This document shows positions 62,631 through 64,000 of a stretch of DNA of 64,000 nucleotides, piece after piece. How positions within the stretch are numbered: position 1 is the first letter of the stretch; each line of letters starts with the position of its first letter. The translations under genes and the position numbers were made by a program. Source of the stretch: Onchocerca volvulus (taxonomy: Eukaryota; Nematoda; Chromadorea; Rhabditida; Onchocercidae); the NCBI GenBank assembly GCA_000499405.2, contig HG738138.1:3150368-3214367 (forward strand). Reading direction: 5' to 3'. The notes beneath the pieces were generated by a model. It saw only the letters and a program-made list of their open reading frames with translations, did not search any database and had not been told where the DNA came from.

Positions 62631-63589
62631 ATCTATTAGTGATGTAAAACGTCTTAGTGGGTTTTACTGACAATTTTTTAAAAATATTATGTCCCTGCAA
62701 GGACTGACCTATGTGCTACAAATTCTTTCTATAAATTCGAAATATTTCGGCTTCTTACGTTAGTTCAGCTGTCAGTAACATAATGTTGAGGTAATGGAAA
62801 TTTTATCTTGAAACAAAGAAAATCAATTGATACATGAGCGCACGAAACGAATATAGGTGAATCTTAGATTTGTAAGCCTGTGTATGCAGTATTAGAGAGT
62901 CGTTTATCGCTTCGAAGATATCTACCTACAGTTCATTTCATCCGAACACTTCTGTTTTTTATTAAACTCTCACAACTAATCGATATGCAATTTATTACTT
63001 CAGTATTTGATGAGCCATTAGACCTTCTGAGCTGATTTTGGCCAAGATATTTACAACATTGCCTGTCACATCTATAGAGCAACATGGAATTATTGGACAA
63101 TTGTTATTTCAAAATTCAAGAGTTAAGAGAAAAATTGAAGAGAAAATTTAATGAGATGTTTTCGTTTGTGTTCACTATACCGATGTCCTCAGCTAAATGC
63201 TATCCGCCACAAAAATTCTAAAATTTGTACTGCTAAGTGTAATTCAGACCACAGCTCTTTTTTTCTTTCAAGTATACTTCAGAACATTATGTTTAAAATG
63301 CATAATATTTTGATTTACGGCATAAAAAAAGGATTAGTAAGCAAAAAACCAAGGCTTTTTCCTTTAAACAGTGCTACTACTTGAGGTGGGAAAACAGGTT
63401 AAAATGAAACTTTGCAAGAATTCAAAAATACAATATCTGGAATATGCTGTACATGTGGTGAATGGTTCAACAAGATCGCGTCAGGATGAAGTGATAAGGA
63501 AGGCTTCCGATATATTTGTCAAGAACAGCTAGATAAATAATTACATACAAAAATTAATGGTTTACTATGTGCTTTCCTTATTTTCACAG
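62631..63589. other. intergenic, no gene recognised
   Basis: Only short frames occur. One at 63403-63533 encodes about 42 codons without a recognisable domain or flanking splice pattern. Confidence 0.55.
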
Positions 63590-63881
63590 CTAGTACTCTT
63601 TTTGTAATAATTGAAGTGCCTTATGGCGTGTGGCATCACTCCGATCATCTGTAATTACTTTCTAGTTGGGAATTATAATAGCAATTGCAGCATATGAAGT
63701 ATTAACTATGTGAAGGCTGATTAGGAATATATGAATTAGAACGGCAAATTCAACAGCTCTACAATACTGATATTTTACTCACCAATGAAATCTACTATTA
63801 TTAACCCTGACAAGCCTCTTAGATTCACTTACCTTGATATTTCGGGTATTGCTTCCATATTGGTTCTATAAGCTCTTTCTT
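63590..63881 (-). CDS. probable last two exons of an unidentified gene (5' part beyond window)
   Basis: Two minus-strand exons join in phase: 63881-63833 and 63648-63590. The first has acceptor ATATAG and donor GTAAGT; the second has acceptor ATTACAG and ends at TAG. The joined reading is open, charged and natural in composition, starting KKELIEPIWKQYPKYQ and ending TRHKALQLLQKEY. Upstream exons would lie past 64 kb. I do not recognise the family. A competing reading uses an acceptor near 63925 in another frame, but it does not join openly to the second exon. Confidence 0.42.
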
Positions 63882-64000
63882 CTATATTATCTTCTTTCAT
63901 CATTTTTCCCGAGTTTACATCTACTGAAACAAATTATCGGATCTGGCTTTTCATTTAATTCAAAGCTTCTGTCGGAGCGGTTGGAACAAGTATGTAATGT

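Noticed and set aside
63403..63533. Small plus-strand frame starting MKLCKNSKIQYLEYAV
   Set aside because: It reads naturally but has no family match and no neighbouring exons; left uncalled.
1..64000. Search by eye for tRNA, rRNA, spliced-leader RNA and CRISPR arrays
   Set aside because: No cloverleaf, conserved rRNA core, SL sequence or regularly spaced repeat was seen; a covariance-model scan would be decisive.

Overview
The window looks like nuclear DNA of a parasitic nematode, most likely a filarial or other spirurid (clade III) species. It is strongly AT-rich, its genes are split by many introns of about 100-600 bp, and homopolymer A/T runs are common. The proteins read as nematode orthologues, including a levamisole-type acetylcholine receptor subunit. 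The species call is inference; no ribosomal or mitochondrial marker is present.

Layout, left to right. (1) 1.1-4.5 kb, minus: mitochondrial processing peptidase beta, cut off at its 3' end. (2) 5-6.2 kb: a gutted copy of the flanks of the methyltransferase gene found at 19.9 kb. (3) 6.3-9.1 kb minus and 10.8-13.6 kb plus: two head-to-head, very divergent beta-tubulin genes with the same intron plan. (4) 14.3 kb: a PIG-N exon relic. (5) 16.5-18.3 kb: a decayed Helitron helicase. (6) 19.9-22.7 kb, plus: a TRM9-like tRNA methyltransferase with one GC-AG intron. (7) 23-28.9 kb: repeats, a broken ubiquitin hydrolase fragment and strand-skewed A- or T-rich tracts. (8) 28.9-33.5 kb, minus: a complete nicotinic acetylcholine receptor alpha-type subunit. 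(9) 35.1-42.9 kb, minus: a six-finger C2H2 protein with CtBP-like motifs. (10) 43-49.4 kb: a gene desert with homopolymers and a G-quadruplex-like tract. (11) 49.4-52.1 kb, plus: epsin. (12) 53.3-58.5 kb, minus: a RUN/PH-domain protein resembling PLEKHM2/SKIP. (13) 59.3-62.6 kb, plus: a SMAP-type ArfGAP. (14) 63.6-63.9 kb, minus: probable last two exons of an unidentified gene.

The genes do not form an operon or one pathway. Epsin, the RUN/PH protein and the ArfGAP all act in membrane traffic, but they sit on alternating strands and their closeness may be chance. The most notable content is the inverted pair of aberrant beta-tubulins (changed N-terminal autoregulation peptide, altered nucleotide-loop residues, lost glutamate-rich tails), together with duplication scars linking their flanks to the methyltransferase locus. 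Exon coordinates come from manual splice-site reading with phase checks; junctions that did not close are named. I found no rRNA, tRNA or CRISPR.
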